DNA of 64,000 nt from a bacterium (lineage in GTDB: Bacteria; Sysuimicrobiota; Sysuimicrobiia; Sysuimicrobiales; Segetimicrobiaceae): contig DATGHU010000005.1 in assembly GCA_035307765.1 (NCBI GenBank), positions 1-64,000 of the forward strand, in the 5' to 3' direction. Shown here piece after piece: positions 18,055-26,129 of the stretch. A program made the position numbers and the translations under genes. The stretch's first letter is position 1. Each line of letters starts with the position of its first letter. The notes beneath the pieces are model-generated. The model searched no databases. It was not told the DNA's origin and saw nothing but the letters and a program-made list of their open reading frames with translations.

Positions 18055-18074
18055 CTCGGCCGCCGGGGGCCGAG
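18055..18074. terminator. Hairpin between convergent genes
   Basis: CTCGGCC (18055-18061) and GGCCGAG (18068-18074) form a 7-bp GC-rich stem with a six-base loop, between the stop of the AhpD-like gene and the stop of the cysteine desulfurase. There is no T-run, so a role as terminator is only suggested by position. Confidence 0.35.
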
Positions 18075-18117
18075 ACGTGGAAGCGGGGACCTTCGATGGT
18101 TGGGGGGGGAGGCGGCT

Positions 18118-19257
18118 CTACGCCGCCTGCCGGAGCCGGGTCACCACTTTGCCCAGGACATCGAGCGCGTAGGTCACGTCCGCGTCGGTCGTCCCGCGGC
18201 CCAGGGTGATCCGGACGGCCCCGGCGACCAGGCGCGGGGGCAGGCCGAGCGCCTGAATCACGTGGGACGGCTCGATGCTGCCGGACGTGCAGGCCGAGCC
18301 CGAACTGACCGCCACTCCTTGCAGATCGAGCCCCATCACCAGCGACTGGCTGTCGGCGCCATCGAACGATAGGTTGATGTTGTTGGGGAGGCGCCGGACC
18401 GGATCACCGTTCAGATGCGCCCCGGGTAGTGCCATCGCTTCGCCAATGAACCGATCGCGGAGGGCGGTGAGGCGCGCACGCTCCGAGTCCATTTCCTGCG
18501 CGGCGACCCGAAGAGCCGTCCCAAACCCGACGATCCCGGGGACGTTTTCGGTCCCGCCCCGCCGCCCGCGCTCATGGCTTCCCCCGTGCTGCGTGGGGAG
18601 GAGCGGAGTGCCGCCGCGGACGTAGAGCCCCCCTACTCCCTTCGGCCCGTACCGCTTGTGGGCGGACATCGAGAGGAGATCGACGTGAAGGGCGCCGACA
18701 TCGATCGGGGCGGCGCCCACCAACTGGGTCGCGTCCGAGTGATACGGGATGCCCCGGTCGCGGCAGATCGCGCCGATCTCCGCCACCGGCTGGAAGGTCC
18801 CGATCTCGTTGTTGGCCGCCATCACCGAGACGAGCACGGTGTCCGGGCGGAGACTCCGGCGCACCTCTTCGGGATCGACAATGCCCCGCCCGTCCACGGG
18901 GACATAGGTGATCGCATACCCCCGGTGCTCGAGAAAGCGGCAGGCCTCCAGGACCGCGTGGTGCTCGATCGCGGTCGTCACAATGTGCCGGCCGCGGCCC
19001 TCCGTGGCGAGCGCCACGCCGAGGACGGCCAGGTTGTCGGACTCGGTGGCGCCGCTCGTCAGGACGATCTCGCTCGCGCGCCCGCCGATGGTCTCCGCCA
19101 CCTGCGCCCGCGCGTGATCCACCGCGCCCCTCGCCTCTTGCCCGAACGCGTGCATGCTGCTGGCGTTGCCCGCCCGTTCGACGAAGAACGGCAGCATCGC
19201 CTGGAGGACGCGCGGGTCGACCGGAGTGGTCGCCGCGTGGTCCAGGTAGACCTTCAC
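18118..19257 (-). CDS. Cysteine desulfurase (IscS/NifS family)
   Basis: PLP enzyme that removes sulfur from cysteine as an enzyme persulfide for Fe-S clusters and thiolated tRNA. Family members can also use selenocysteine. The 379 residues start with YLDHAATTP. They contain the PLP lysine K201 in SMSAHKRYGPKG and the catalytic cysteine C323 in the loop SSGSACTSGS, which marks group I (IscS/NifS) rather than SufS. It begins 10 bases after the MerR-like gene, probably one operon. The adjacent convergent gene is a candidate selenoprotein, which makes a selenium role imaginable but unproven. Confidence 0.93.
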   Translation of the reverse strand: MKVYLDHAATTPVDPRVLQAMLPFFVERAGNASSMHAFGQEARGAVDHARAQVAETIGGRASEIVLTSGATESDNLAVLGVALATEGRGRHIVTTAIEHHAVLEACRFLEHRGYAITYVPVDGRGIVDPEEVRRSLRPDTVLVSVMAANNEIGTFQPVAEIGAICRDRGIPYHSDATQLVGAAPIDVGALHVDLLSMSAHKRYGPKGVGGLYVRGGTPLLPTQHGGSHERGRRGGTENVPGIVGFGTALRVAAQEMDSERARLTALRDRFIGEAMALPGAHLNGDPVRRLPNNINLSFDGADSQSLVMGLDLQGVAVSSGSACTSGSIEPSHVIQALGLPPRLVAGAVRITLGRGTTDADVTYALDVLGKVVTRLRQAA

Positions 19258-19267
19258 CGCACCCGCC

Positions 19268-19633
19268 TCACCGCATCCGTCGAGCGGGCGAACTTCGGGC
19301 GTCGGCGGCGCCGCCCAGCGGCCGGCGCCGGGAGTGGGGCTTCGGCCGGGCGATCACCCAGTCGCGGTCGATCGAAGCGGCAGCGCTCTGTTCGAGGAAC
19401 TGCTTAACCTCGGGGAGCGGCAGACGCTTGGCTTTGAGCAAGTACGTCGCCCGCTGGAGGTGCTCGACATCCTGCCAGGAATACAGCGGGCCCGCGCGGG
19501 GCGCGCGCGCGCGCCGCGACCGGGTTGCGGGCGGGATGCCGTGCGTCCGGAGGCGCCGAAGCGTCCTCGGGGTCAACCCGGTTAACCCCGCGACGATTTG
19601 AGGGGAGAGAAACGGAAACGTAAGATCCTGCAT
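19268..19633 (-). CDS. MerR-like helix-turn-helix regulator
   Basis: A 121-residue DNA-binding protein with an N-terminal winged helix of MerR type: SPQIVAGLTGLTPRTLRRLR (helix-turn-helix, residues about 10-30), then LYSWQDVEHLQRATYLL. A short helix PLPEVKQFLE follows and a basic tail. It lacks the metal-binding cysteines of metal sensors. The start is the ATG at 19633, supported by GGAGG nine bases upstream, and an extended -10 promoter lies just beyond. It precedes the cysteine desulfurase by 10 bases, so it may control sulfur or Fe-S supply the way IscR does in other bacteria, although it is not an IscR homologue. Confidence 0.72.
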   Translation of the reverse strand: MQDLTFPFLSPQIVAGLTGLTPRTLRRLRTHGIPPATRSRRARAPRAGPLYSWQDVEHLQRATYLLKAKRLPLPEVKQFLEQSAAASIDRDWVIARPKPHSRRRPLGGAADARSSPARRMR

Positions 19634-19669
19634 GCCGGGGACCTCCAGGGAAGAGTGCGGACGCATCAA

Positions 19670-19678
19670 ATTATAGCA
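19670..19678 (-). promoter_or_regulatory. Extended -10 promoter of the merR-like/iscS pair
   Basis: On the minus strand TGCTATAAT (19670-19678) is a perfect extended -10 box. No good -35 is visible, which is common with extended -10 promoters. The expected transcription start is about 19663, giving a leader of about 30 bases that contains the ribosome site. Confidence 0.65.
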
Positions 19679-19892
19679 TCCGGGAGCGCCCCGAGGGAAC
19701 CTCGCGCCCCCCGTCTCTCGGTGGGTGGCTGACGTCGCTTCTCACCGGGTCGGGCGGCGCTGAAGGGGAGTCGGCCGTGGATGTAGAGGAGGGTCAGGTC
19801 GAGGGGTTGGGCTCGCCGGACCTTCGAGACCACGCCCTCGGCGCCCCTCCCGCGTCTCGAACCACGGCCGGTCGCGACGGGCCGGGATTGGA

Positions 19893-20876
19893 GTGGGCCG
19901 TACCGACGTGACTGGCACGCGAGTCCTGGTGACCGGCGCAACCGGCATGATCGGGGCCGCCATCGTCCGCGCCCTGCGGGCCCGGGGGCGATCCGTTCGC
20001 GTCCTTGCCCGGGCTCCCGATCGAGCCCGCGCCCTCTTCGGGTCCACGGTGGAGATCGCTGCGGGGGACCTCGGCGAACCCGAGAGCCTCGAGCGGGCAT
20101 GCGACGGCATCGGGGAGATCCATCACGCTGCGGCCCTGCTCGGCCTGCAGTCTCCGGACGACAAAATCCTGGAGACGAACGTAGGGGGCACCCGGCGGCT
20201 GCTGGCGGCGGCCCGAAGCCGCGGGGTGAGGCGAATCGCATTCACGAGCTCGGTCGCCGTCTACGGGGACCGTTCCGGGTACGACATCCCCGAAGACGCG
20301 CCTCCGTACCCCGGAGGCGCCTACGGGATCTCGAAGGTCCGAGCGGAAGAGCTGCTGCGGGAGGCGGAGCCGTCGGTCGACTGCGTGATGGTGCGCCCGT
20401 GCATCGTGTACGGGGCGGGCGATCGGTACTTCCTCCCGCAGCTCAGGCGCATCGCGGCGCTGCCCCTCCTCCCCCTCCCCGATGGCGGGCGTCACGTGCT
20501 GGACCTCGTCCACGCGGAAGACGTCGCAGCCGCGCACCTCATCGTCATGGAGCGCGGCCGGCCCGGCGACGCCTACAACGTGACCGACGGTGCCTCCTAC
20601 CCGGTGAGGCAGGTGATTCGCTGGATCGCCGGCGCCCTGGGGCGATCGCCGCACCTGCTGCCCCTCCCGCGATGGGTGGCCTCAGCGCTGGTCCGCCCGG
20701 CCCGGATCGCCGGGCGGCTCGGGAGGATCCCGGCGCTCGCCGGCCTCTCGCGGCATGACGTCGGGGTCTTCTACACGGACCGCCACTTCGACATCAGCAA
20801 GATCCGCTCGCTCGGGTACGCACCGCATCATCAGGCCGGCGAGGGAGTGCGGGCGGTCCTCCTCGGTTCCCCGTAA
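19893..20876 (+). CDS. NAD-dependent epimerase/dehydratase (extended SDR)
   Basis: A 327-residue extended short-chain dehydrogenase. The Rossmann motif GATGMIGAAI lies near residue 15. The catalytic Ser of FTSSVAVYG sits near 119, and the YxxxK pair is in YGISK near 148. The fold is that of nucleotide-sugar epimerases or dihydroflavonol/3-beta-hydroxysteroid-type reductases, and the substrate cannot be told from sequence alone. The GTG at 19893 is used as start. A second GTG at 19908 is an equally possible start with little effect on the fold. The gene stands alone, diverging from the MerR-like gene. Confidence 0.82.
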   Translation: MGRTDVTGTRVLVTGATGMIGAAIVRALRARGRSVRVLARAPDRARALFGSTVEIAAGDLGEPESLERACDGIGEIHHAAALLGLQSPDDKILETNVGGTRRLLAAARSRGVRRIAFTSSVAVYGDRSGYDIPEDAPPYPGGAYGISKVRAEELLREAEPSVDCVMVRPCIVYGAGDRYFLPQLRRIAALPLLPLPDGGRHVLDLVHAEDVAAAHLIVMERGRPGDAYNVTDGASYPVRQVIRWIAGALGRSPHLLPLPRWVASALVRPARIAGRLGRIPALAGLSRHDVGVFYTDRHFDISKIRSLGYAPHHQAGEGVRAVLLGSP

Positions 20877-20937
20877 TCGCATTGCGCCGCCGGTTCGTCA
20901 TCGGGCGCGCGGCGCCGGTCCGCCCCGCCGCACTCGA

Positions 20938-21711
20938 TCACGGCTTCGACGCGACGAGGGTCAGCCAGTGATGGCGGAAGCGCCACTCCCCGCCGACGAG
21001 GGCGGGCTGCATGCCGGCCCGATCGCCCTCCGCGGACCGGCGCAGCATCTCCTTGAGCCGTGGGACGACCTCGTCCGGGGTTGCGGCCAGCCGGCACCAC
21101 TCGCCGAGTTCGCGAACCTGCACGCCGGACGCCCGTCCGGTGATCGTCAGGCCGCACGCGGTCACGAGCGCTTCGAGGCCGGCCGGGCTGCGCACCTCGA
21201 CGTGCGACGGATCGCGGAGGCGTTCGATCTCGTTCTGCCGGGCCCGCGCCGCGTCGTCCGCGGAACCGACCAGGTCGCCCACCGCGATCCTCCCCGCCCC
21301 CCGGCAGACCCGCACCATTTCGTCAAGAACTCGCCGGGGATCCGCAAAGTGGTGGATGGCCATCGTGGTCGAGACGATCGTGAACGCCCGATCGCGAAAC
21401 GGCAACCGCTCGCCCTCTCCGCGGACGACCTGCAGGGCCGCGGGGGGGCGCGCGCCGGGCTCCCGCCGGACGATCCCGAGCATCTTCATCGTCAGGTCGA
21501 GTCCCACGGCCATCCGGACGTGCGGGACGAAGGCCCGCAGCAGCCGGCCCGGCCCGCAGGCCACGTCCAGGAGGAGGTCGGCGGAAGTCGGCGCCGTCAG
21601 GCGAAGCAGGGTGTCGATCTCCGACAACCTCCCGATCACCCCGCTGGCGGCAAACACCTCGGCGGTACGGCTGAACCGCTCCTCGTTCAGGCGCCGGATC
21701 CGCGGATCCAT
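20938..21711 (-). CDS. Class I SAM-dependent methyltransferase
   Basis: A 257-residue methyltransferase of the UbiE/Methyltransf_11 type. The SAM-binding motif I is LLLDVACGPGRLLRAF near residue 50. A motif near 110 reads FTIVSTTMAIHHFADPRRVL, and motif III is GRIAVGDLV. The ATG at 21711 shares one base with the stop of the PHP phosphatase gene (TGATG), so they are translationally coupled. Substrate unknown. UbiE-like quinone methylation is one option, but the C-terminal half does not show a decisive signature. Confidence 0.82.
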   Translation of the reverse strand: MDPRIRRLNEERFSRTAEVFAASGVIGRLSEIDTLLRLTAPTSADLLLDVACGPGRLLRAFVPHVRMAVGLDLTMKMLGIVRREPGARPPAALQVVRGEGERLPFRDRAFTIVSTTMAIHHFADPRRVLDEMVRVCRGAGRIAVGDLVGSADDAARARQNEIERLRDPSHVEVRSPAGLEALVTACGLTITGRASGVQVRELGEWCRLAATPDEVVPRLKEMLRRSAEGDRAGMQPALVGGEWRFRHHWLTLVASKP

Positions 21712-22541
21712 CACAGCGGCACCATCGTCCTGACACGGCCGGCGAAAGTGGCCACCTCCGTGTACCCGGCCTCCCTCGCCGCGGCCGCGGCCCGGTCGAA
21801 ATCCCTGCCCACGTCCTCGGGCAGGTGGGCATCTGAGTTGATCAGCGTGGGGACCCCCGCCCGACGGCAGGCGCGCAGGAACGCCGGCGCCGGGTAGATC
21901 TCCCCCACCGGTTTGCGCCACCCCGCGGTGTTGATCTCGGCACAGACCCCGGCGCGGGCAAACGCCAGCGCGGCGGCCTCATAGAGTTCCGAGATGTCCA
22001 CCTTCGGCCGGTAGCCGAACACCTTGATCACGTCCGCGTGCCCAATGACGTCGAAGCAACCGGTCTCGGCCGCCCGCGCGATGATGCGAAAGTACTGCCG
22101 ATAGGCGTCGTGGACGTCCCGGCGCTCCCACTCGCCGACCAGGTCCGGATTGTCGAACCCCCACCACTCGCCGCCCCGATCCTGCGGGGGCAGCCAGTGC
22201 ACGGAGCCGATCGTGTAATCCCACGGGTAGGCGCGGATCGCGCGCTCGAGCGCGGCCTCGAACCCCGGAATGTAGTCCCACTCCAGCGCCACCCGGACCG
22301 GCAGCCCGGCGCCGCGCGCCTGCTCGATCAGCCGGAGGTACGTGTCCAGGGACTCGGTGTTGCGCTCGTCCACCCAGGAAAGGGAGGCGGGGTAAATGGC
22401 GCGGCACTCGCGGAACCGGTGCGGGTGCTCGCTGAAGCCGATCTCGCGGAGCCCCCGCTCCTGTGCGATCGTTACGAACCGCTCCAGCCACTCCAGGGTC
22501 CACGGCCCCCGCTCCAGGTGCATGTGGTAATCGGTGCTCAT
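21711..22541 (-). CDS. PHP-domain phosphatase (histidinol-phosphatase-like)
   Basis: A 276-residue metal-dependent phosphoesterase of the PHP superfamily. Metal ligands visible include DYHMH at the N terminus, SEHPHRF near 36, GSVHW near 118, GHADVIK near 169 and NSDAH near 240. These are the four classical PHP motifs and match monofunctional histidinol-phosphate phosphatases (HisK type). No other histidine-biosynthesis gene is nearby, so the substrate may differ. It is coupled to the downstream methyltransferase. Confidence 0.82.
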   Translation of the reverse strand: MSTDYHMHLERGPWTLEWLERFVTIAQERGLREIGFSEHPHRFRECRAIYPASLSWVDERNTESLDTYLRLIEQARGAGLPVRVALEWDYIPGFEAALERAIRAYPWDYTIGSVHWLPPQDRGGEWWGFDNPDLVGEWERRDVHDAYRQYFRIIARAAETGCFDVIGHADVIKVFGYRPKVDISELYEAAALAFARAGVCAEINTAGWRKPVGEIYPAPAFLRACRRAGVPTLINSDAHLPEDVGRDFDRAAAAAREAGYTEVATFAGRVRTMVPL

Positions 22542-22566
22542 CGTCTCACCCTTCGCCCGATCCGCG

Positions 22567-23316
22567 CTATCGCAGCACCGTCCCGCCGTCGACGACGAGC
22601 GTATGCCCGGTGATCGACGCGGCGTCGTCCGAGACGAGAAACACCACGGCGTTGGCGATCGCCTCGGGCGCCCCGACGCGCTTGAGCAACGACACCGCGC
22701 CCAGCCGTACGCGGACGTCGGCGTTCCACCCCGGCCGGGATTCGACGATCCCCGGGGCGACGGCGTTCACCCGGATGTGGGGCGCGAGCTCCAGGGCCAG
22801 GCGCCGAGTGAGCATGATCACTCCCGCCTTGCTCGCCGCGTAGGGCGCGGAGGTCTCGTAGCCCGGTCGCGGCGAGAGCCCGCCGCCGCTGGCCAGGTTG
22901 ACGATGACGCCGGACTGCTGGGCCTGCATGATCCGCGCCGCCGCTTGGGTGCAGAGAAACGTCCCTTTGAGGTTGACGCCGACCACCCGGTCCCAGTCCG
23001 CCTCGGTCACCTCGAGCAGGGGGGCGCGGCTAAACACCCCGGCGTTGTTCACGAGAATGTCCACCCGGCCGAACGCCCCGTGGACCTCGCCGATCATGCG
23101 GCGCACCTCCGCGGCGTCGGAGACATCGGCCCGAACCCGCAGGGTGCGTGCGCCGAGCCGCGTGGCGTCTTCCGCCGCCGCGGCCGCCCCCTCGGCACTC
23201 TCGTGGTAGTGCAGCGCGAGCGCGGCGCCCTCTTGGGCCAGCGCCTTCGCGATCGCCCGGCCGAGCCCCCGGCCGGCGCCGGTGACGAGGGCAACCTTCC
23301 CGGTGAAACGGCGCAC
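22567..23316 (-). CDS. SDR-family oxidoreductase (FabG-like)
   Basis: A 249-residue classical short-chain dehydrogenase. The cofactor motif TGAGRGLGRAI is at 12-22 and NNAG near 90. The catalytic Ser region LASGGG lies near 141 and the active site YAASK near 157. The C-terminal GHTLVVDGG signature is typical of 3-oxoacyl-ACP reductase-like enzymes. An Arg after the first Gly-rich turn and no acidic residue at the end of strand 2 suggest NADP use. The start is a GTG at 23316. It forms a same-strand string with the phosphoesterase upstream (14 bases) and the PHP gene downstream (25 bases). Confidence 0.85.
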   Translation of the reverse strand: MRRFTGKVALVTGAGRGLGRAIAKALAQEGAALALHYHESAEGAAAAAEDATRLGARTLRVRADVSDAAEVRRMIGEVHGAFGRVDILVNNAGVFSRAPLLEVTEADWDRVVGVNLKGTFLCTQAAARIMQAQQSGVIVNLASGGGLSPRPGYETSAPYAASKAGVIMLTRRLALELAPHIRVNAVAPGIVESRPGWNADVRVRLGAVSLLKRVGAPEAIANAVVFLVSDDAASITGHTLVVDGGTVLR

Positions 23317-23330
23317 GGCCCGGTCCAGCC

Positions 23331-24029
23331 CTAGCCGGAGACGCGGGCGATCCGGAGGCGCCGGGCGAACGTCGCCCCGTCCGGATGGGTGTTCGTGAGC
23401 AGTTCCTGGGCGACGGGTTCGACGTCATAGGACACGCGGACGATTTCAGCGCGCCACCGCCCCCCGCTCAGCTCACAGATCGCAAACGACGGCTGGGGGA
23501 TCCCGTCGAAGGGGAATCCGACGCTGCCCGTGTTGACGACCAGCCCGCCCGCGACCTCCCGAGCGTAGGGCCGGTGGATGTGCCCGTAGACCAGCGTCCG
23601 GGTACGCGCCTGCTCGAACAGGCGCGCGATCTCGTGGGGGGAGGCATCGGGCTCCAGAACATCGCTCAGGCTGGTGGGGGTGGCGTGGACGACCACCAGC
23701 GGCGGTTCTCCCGGAGGCTCGACGCGGTGGGAGCTCGGAAGCGCCCGCAGGAACGCCTCGTGACGCGGGAGGAGCCGCTGCCGCGCCCAAGCCACCACGC
23801 TGCCCCCACCCTCCTCGATCCCCGCGATCCACACGTCGGTGTTGCCCAGGACGGTCGGGTACCGGCCCTGCATGAGGCGATCCATCGCCTCGCGCGGCCG
23901 GGGTCCGCCGAAGGCCAGATCTCCCCCGTTGATCACCTGATCGAACGGGCCCCGGGCCGCCAGCTCGGCCAGCACCGCCTCGAGGGCCCGGAGGTTACCG
24001 TGAACGTCCGAGAAGATCGCTACGCGCAT
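23331..24029 (-). CDS. Metallophosphoesterase, YfcE/DUF2437-like
   Basis: A 232-residue calcineurin-like phosphoesterase. The metal-binding motifs are in order: DVHG (residue 8), GGDLAFGG near 36, GNTD near 62, VVHATP near 110, and GHIHRPY near 148. A closing VNTGSVGFP matches the family of small YfcE-like phosphodiesterases, which hydrolyse phosphodiesters or nucleotide second messengers. The physiological substrate is unknown. It sits 28 bases from the Nudix gene in the same direction. Confidence 0.85.
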   Translation of the reverse strand: MRVAIFSDVHGNLRALEAVLAELAARGPFDQVINGGDLAFGGPRPREAMDRLMQGRYPTVLGNTDVWIAGIEEGGGSVVAWARQRLLPRHEAFLRALPSSHRVEPPGEPPLVVVHATPTSLSDVLEPDASPHEIARLFEQARTRTLVYGHIHRPYAREVAGGLVVNTGSVGFPFDGIPQPSFAICELSGGRWRAEIVRVSYDVEPVAQELLTNTHPDGATFARRLRIARVSG

Positions 24030-24057
24030 CGCCGGCTCCTCGCCGAGCGCGGGGGAC

Positions 24058-24684
24058 CTACCCCCGGCCCGCGCTGTGGGGGATCGAGACGTCGAACACC
24101 ACCTGGAGAAACTGGGTGATCACCCGGGCGGTGGCCCCCCAGACCAGGTCCGATCCGATCGAATAGAAATAGATCAGCCGGGGGTCGCCCCCTCGATCCC
24201 ACGTCTCCGTCCGGACGTTCCGGGGATCGAGCAGCACGCGAATGGGCACCTCGAGCACCGCCTGCACCTCGCCCGGGCTCAGCCGAAACGGGTAAGGGTA
24301 CGGGATGCTGCCGACGAACGGGGCGAGGACGAACCCGGAGACCACGGTCTCCTCCTCCGTCAGGGACCCCAGGATGGTGATGTCCTCAACCCGCACCCCG
24401 ATTTCCTCGCTGGTCTCCCGGACCGCGGCCGCCTGTGGCGACTCGTCCGGTTCGATCACCCCCCCCGGTAGCGAGATCTGCCCCTTGTGGCGCTCGACCG
24501 TATCGGTCCGCTTCGTGAGCAGCAGCGCCGCCTCCCCCCCGCTGTGCACGATGGGGAGCAGCACGGCCGCGCGTCTCAGCCCGGGGGCCAGCGGCCTGGG
24601 CGCCCCACCCCGCGCGGCAAGAGCATCGCGGATACGCGTTCGAAGTGCCTCAGGGTCCGTCAGCAGTCCTTGGATTGCCGCCAC
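24058..24684 (-). CDS. Nudix hydrolase, CoA-pyrophosphatase-like
   Basis: A 208-residue Nudix protein whose box is intact: GGVIEPDESPQAAAVRETSE followed by EIGV. Upstream, LLTKRTDTVERHKGQISLPG matches the extra motif of the NudL/CoA pyrophosphatase group. That group cleaves CoA to 3',5'-ADP and phosphopantetheine. The start is a GTG at 24684 with GGAGAGAGG upstream. An extended -10 box lies at 24708-24716. It heads the minus-strand run down to the methyltransferase at 20938. Confidence 0.88.
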   Translation of the reverse strand: MAAIQGLLTDPEALRTRIRDALAARGGAPRPLAPGLRRAAVLLPIVHSGGEAALLLTKRTDTVERHKGQISLPGGVIEPDESPQAAAVRETSEEIGVRVEDITILGSLTEEETVVSGFVLAPFVGSIPYPYPFRLSPGEVQAVLEVPIRVLLDPRNVRTETWDRGGDPRLIYFYSIGSDLVWGATARVITQFLQVVFDVSIPHSAGRG

Positions 24685-24707
24685 CCGCCTCTCTCCAAAA
24701 CGTTGTA

Positions 24708-24716
24708 ATCATATCA
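24708..24716 (-). promoter_or_regulatory. Extended -10 promoter of the Nudix-phosphoesterase-SDR-PHP-methyltransferase run
   Basis: On the minus strand TGATATGAT is an extended -10 (TGn followed by TATGAT at 24708-24713). The expected transcription start is about 24701, leaving a 17-base leader that just holds a GGAGAGAGG ribosome site before the GTG at 24684. Confidence 0.55.
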
Positions 24717-24875
24717 CAGAAGGCGCACCGCGCCGGACCCGCCGCCGGCATGGGAGGGAGGGTGCCGCGGGCAGCGAATCTGTGATGTCCGAGGTATCGT
24801 GGATGTCCAAGGAATCCCCGAACGGCCCGAGAATCGAACCCTTCGCCGCGAGAGATGTTCGACGGGGGATCGGCG

Positions 24876-25721
24876 ATGCCTAACCGCCTCACCGACCCCA
24901 GCACGATGCGCGGCCGGGCGGTCGACTCCGTGACGCGCCCCGACGGGCGCGAGATCACGATCTACGCCGTCCGGCCGGTGGTGATGTTGCTGGCGGCGAC
25001 GCCCGACTCCGATCGGCTCGCCGCCATGGCGGCGCGGCAATGCTACACCGCGGGGAGCGTCCTCGATCTCCCGCAGCCCCTCTCCGCCAAGCAGACCACC
25101 CATCTGGTCAATCGAGTCGTATCGGCCGGGCACACCAGCTGCATCGAGCACAACCAATTCGTTTTCGGCATCCGGGGGATCTCGCGGAGCTGCTCCCACC
25201 AATTGGTGCGCCATCGGGTGGGGTGGTCCTTCGAACAGCAGAGCCAGCGGTACGTCGACTTCTCCACGCAGGAGGCGGTGGAGGTCGTCATCCCGCCGAC
25301 GATCCTTCGGATTCCCGAGATGCTGAAGTCGTTTCTCGAGCCGATCAAGGCGGCCGTGCAGGCGTACTTCACGCTGCGGGACGAGCGGGTGCACCAGGAG
25401 GACGCCCGCTATCTGTTCAACAACGCGTTCGAGACGAAACTCATCGTCTCGGCGAACGGCCGCGCGCTCCTGCATTTCTTTGAGCTCCGGACGTGCAACC
25501 TCGCCCAGTGGGAGATCCGCTGGCTGGCGCACCTGATGCGCGCCGAGCTCCAGGATGTCGCGCCGGAGATCTTCAAGTTCGCCGGACCCACCTGCATGAC
25601 GCAGAGGATTTGTTGGGAGGGGCCACGTGGGGCCAAGTGCCCCCGGCTGACCTCGACCGGCGCCGAACTGCGGGACCGGACCCCCGCGGCGGTGGGGGAG
25701 AGGACAACGCCCGTCTTGTAA
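24876..25721 (+). CDS. thyX: FAD-dependent thymidylate synthase ThyX
   Basis: Makes dTMP from dUMP using methylene-tetrahydrofolate and FADH2, and replaces ThyA in many bacteria. In 281 residues the ThyX signature RHRVGWSFEQQSQRY occupies 112-126. The first position after the spacer is W-S instead of the commoner xxS-N, within family variation. HTSCIEH near 86 and LRTCNLAQWEIR near 225 are further conserved blocks. The ATG at 24876 follows GGGGG by seven bases; an ATG 21 bases upstream lacks a ribosome site. The ferredoxin promoter lies across its stop codon. Confidence 0.94.
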   Translation: MPNRLTDPSTMRGRAVDSVTRPDGREITIYAVRPVVMLLAATPDSDRLAAMAARQCYTAGSVLDLPQPLSAKQTTHLVNRVVSAGHTSCIEHNQFVFGIRGISRSCSHQLVRHRVGWSFEQQSQRYVDFSTQEAVEVVIPPTILRIPEMLKSFLEPIKAAVQAYFTLRDERVHQEDARYLFNNAFETKLIVSANGRALLHFFELRTCNLAQWEIRWLAHLMRAELQDVAPEIFKFAGPTCMTQRICWEGPRGAKCPRLTSTGAELRDRTPAAVGERTTPVL

Positions 25722-25746
25722 GGTATTAAGGGGGGTAGAGTATAAT
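25716..25746 (+). promoter_or_regulatory. Promoter of the 7Fe ferredoxin gene
   Basis: TATAAT at 25741-25746 is a perfect -10. TTGTAA at 25716-25721 could be the -35, with a long 19-base spacer, and it coincides with the thyX stop codon. The expected start of transcription is about 25753, giving a 27-base leader with GAGAGGAGG as the ribosome site. Confidence 0.6.
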
Positions 25747-25779
25747 GGACCCGAAGCCCGCGAGAGGAGGCACCGAAGA

Positions 25780-26073
25780 ATGACCTATACCATCACCGAG
25801 CCGTGTATCAACGTCAAAGATCGATCGTGTGTGGAAGTCTGCCCGGTCGATTGCATCCATCCGAAGACGGACGAGGATAACGGCGAGGTCATGCTGTACA
25901 TCCACCCGGACGAGTGCATCGACTGCGGTGCGTGCGAGTCGGTCTGCCCGGTCACGGCGATCTTCGCCGAGGCGGACGTCCCCGACAAGTGGAAGGGGTT
26001 CACCGAAATGAATGCGGACTACTTCAAAATGAGCAAGGAAGAGTTCGAGGCCAAGCACGGCCGCGCCCCTTAG
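25780..26073 (+). CDS. fdxA: 7Fe-8S ferredoxin (FdxA type)
   Basis: A 97-residue soluble electron carrier. C9, C17 and C56 fit the [3Fe-4S] ligand pattern, while C21, C46, C49 and C52 fit the [4Fe-4S] cluster. C25 corresponds to the extra free cysteine of the Azotobacter-type seven-iron ferredoxins. The C-terminal extension of about 35 residues (DKWKGFTEMNADYFKMSKEE) is also characteristic. A natural partner in this window is the KorAB oxidoreductase. It has its own promoter and a strong terminator. Confidence 0.9.
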   Translation: MTYTITEPCINVKDRSCVEVCPVDCIHPKTDEDNGEVMLYIHPDECIDCGACESVCPVTAIFAEADVPDKWKGFTEMNADYFKMSKEEFEAKHGRAP

Positions 26074-26094
26074 GGATCGCGCCGGTTGAATCCT

Positions 26095-26129
26095 GGAACC
26101 CCCGGCGCCGACTAGCCGCCGGGGGTTCC
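26095..26129. terminator. Bidirectional terminator hairpin between fdxA and threonine aldolase
   Basis: GGAACCCCCGGCG (26095-26107) pairs perfectly with CGCCGGGGGTTCC (26117-26129), a 13-bp stem with a nine-base loop. It lies just past the ferredoxin stop and overlaps the last codons of the convergent aldolase gene. T-rich tracts are weak on both sides. Confidence 0.65.
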
